Assembly: GCA_026225555.1 (NCBI GenBank)
Contig: JAMFSY010000151.1
Span: 62,001 to 126,000, forward strand
Length of the DNA stretch: 64,000 bases
Direction of reading: 5' to 3'
Origin: Methylacidiphilales bacterium
Lineage (GTDB): Bacteria > Verrucomicrobiota > Verrucomicrobiia > Methylacidiphilales > UBA1321
Position numbers and translations under genes: made by a program. The notes beneath the pieces were generated by a model. That model was not told where the DNA came from. It saw only the letters and a list, made by a program, of their open reading frames with translations, and made no database searches. Position 1 is the first letter of the stretch. Each line of letters opens with the position of its first letter. This document shows positions 63,578 to 64,000 of the stretch, piece by piece.

Positions 63578-64000
63578 GTGCTCCCCTATCGGTATTCCCT
63601 GCCATTGCTTGCCTTCCTGCTCGCCCTGCTCGCGGGCGGGTTGGGCTACTTCTATTGGCAGGACCACCGGCCCAAGGAAACCGTCTACGATCCGATGATC
63701 ATCCAGGTCGCGCATGAATCCGGCGTCGATCCCTTCCTCATCCGCGCGCTCATCTGGCGCGAGAGCCGTTTCAACCCCTCCATCTACGGCCTCGCCCAGG
63801 AACACGGCCTGATGCAGGTCACCCCCGCCGTTGGCGAGGAGTGGGCGAAGGCCAACAAGATTCCCGACTTCAAGCCAGACGACCTGTTCGATCCGCTGAC
63901 CAACATCCGCGTAGGCACCTGGTATCTCAGCCACGCCATCAAGCGCTGGAGCCAGACGGACGACCCGGTGACCTTCGCACTGGCGGAATACAACGCGGGC
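63578..64000 (+). CDS. Lytic transglycosylase (SLT domain), cut by window edge
   Basis: This ORF is open to the right edge and so missing from the track. It starts with GTG and encodes MLPYRYSLPLLAFLLALLAG, a membrane anchor or signal peptide. An SLT domain follows with VAHESGVDPFLIRALIWRES (catalytic Glu), RFNPSIYGLAQEHGLMQVTP and the tail ALAEYNAG. Such enzymes cleave peptidoglycan glycan strands in the periplasm. About 141 codons are visible. It follows pilD by 89 bp. Confidence 0.9.
   Translation, partial: MLPYRYSLPLLAFLLALLAGGLGYFYWQDHRPKETVYDPMIIQVAHESGVDPFLIRALIWRESRFNPSIYGLAQEHGLMQVTPAVGEEWAKANKIPDFKPDDLFDPLTNIRVGTWYLSHAIKRWSQTDDPVTFALAEYNAG

Overview
The window is a dense, GC-rich bacterial chromosome segment with about 48 protein genes, one tRNA and short spacers. 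Gene content is mostly housekeeping: tuf, tig-clpP-clpX, purF, aroE, nadB, tmk-holB, gcvT-gcvH, xseB, apt, ppdK and a sigma-70 factor. Added to this are Gram-negative envelope functions (an outer-membrane beta-barrel protein, an O-antigen-ligase-like protein, an AsmA-like protein, a Wzm-type permease) and several large TPR proteins. The overall style (PPDK plus PPK2, many TPR proteins, two adjacent PilT-like ATPases, weak or absent Shine-Dalgarno sites) fits the PVC group, most likely a soil-type Verrucomicrobiota. That placement is an inference from gene content, since no rRNA is present. No prophage, insertion sequence, integrase or CRISPR array was seen.

Layout. 1-550: tuf (cut by the edge) behind a tRNA-Thr. 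850-4808: PPK2, a PATAN/FHA protein, an alpha/beta hydrolase and an unknown protein. 4969-9332: ppdK, then a sigma factor overlapping apt. 9433-13384: a Spy-like protein, a TPR protein, an exported protein and an RlmI-like methyltransferase. 13516-15957: an ABC-2 export permease, a glycosyltransferase-like protein and a C26 peptidase. 15949-21752: four minus-strand envelope genes (AsmA-like, membrane protein, Asn-rich exported protein, ABC ATPase-permease). 21972-25415: a giant Pro-rich TPR membrane protein. 25431-30352: rhaA, a 47-residue membrane ORF absent from the track, two PilT-like ATPases and an aldo/keto reductase. 30469-33874: response regulator, TPR protein, glutamine amidotransferase. 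33894-38060: tig-clpP-clpX with a ROK kinase at its end. 38239-42903: hybrid histidine kinase and O-antigen-ligase-like protein. 43001-49074: xseB, aminotransferase, double NDK, cutA, gcvH, gcvT and two unknowns. 49194-55456: oxidoreductase, acyltransferase, a degenerate histidine kinase, an exported protein, nadB and a DUF1648-like protein. 55606-64000: outer-membrane protein, holB, tmk, RluA-type synthase, unknown, purF, aroE, pilD and a lytic transglycosylase cut by the edge.

Three system-level patterns stand out. First, palindromic repeats sit at gene 3' ends so that the TAG stop codon is the edge of the element. Four long elements share a core close to GTCATCCTGAGCTTGTCGAAGG, and shorter REP-like hairpins carry a GTAG head. 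Second, about ten genes have a -35/-10 promoter placed so close to the start codon (5-12 nt) that the mRNA should be leaderless or nearly so. Third, several proteins have lost expected catalytic or metal-binding residues (a histidine kinase with Tyr for the phospho-His, a ROK kinase without its zinc ligands), or carry unusual tails (Lys-rich extensions on PPDK and PPK2). All functions are read from sequence motifs only; no database search was run.
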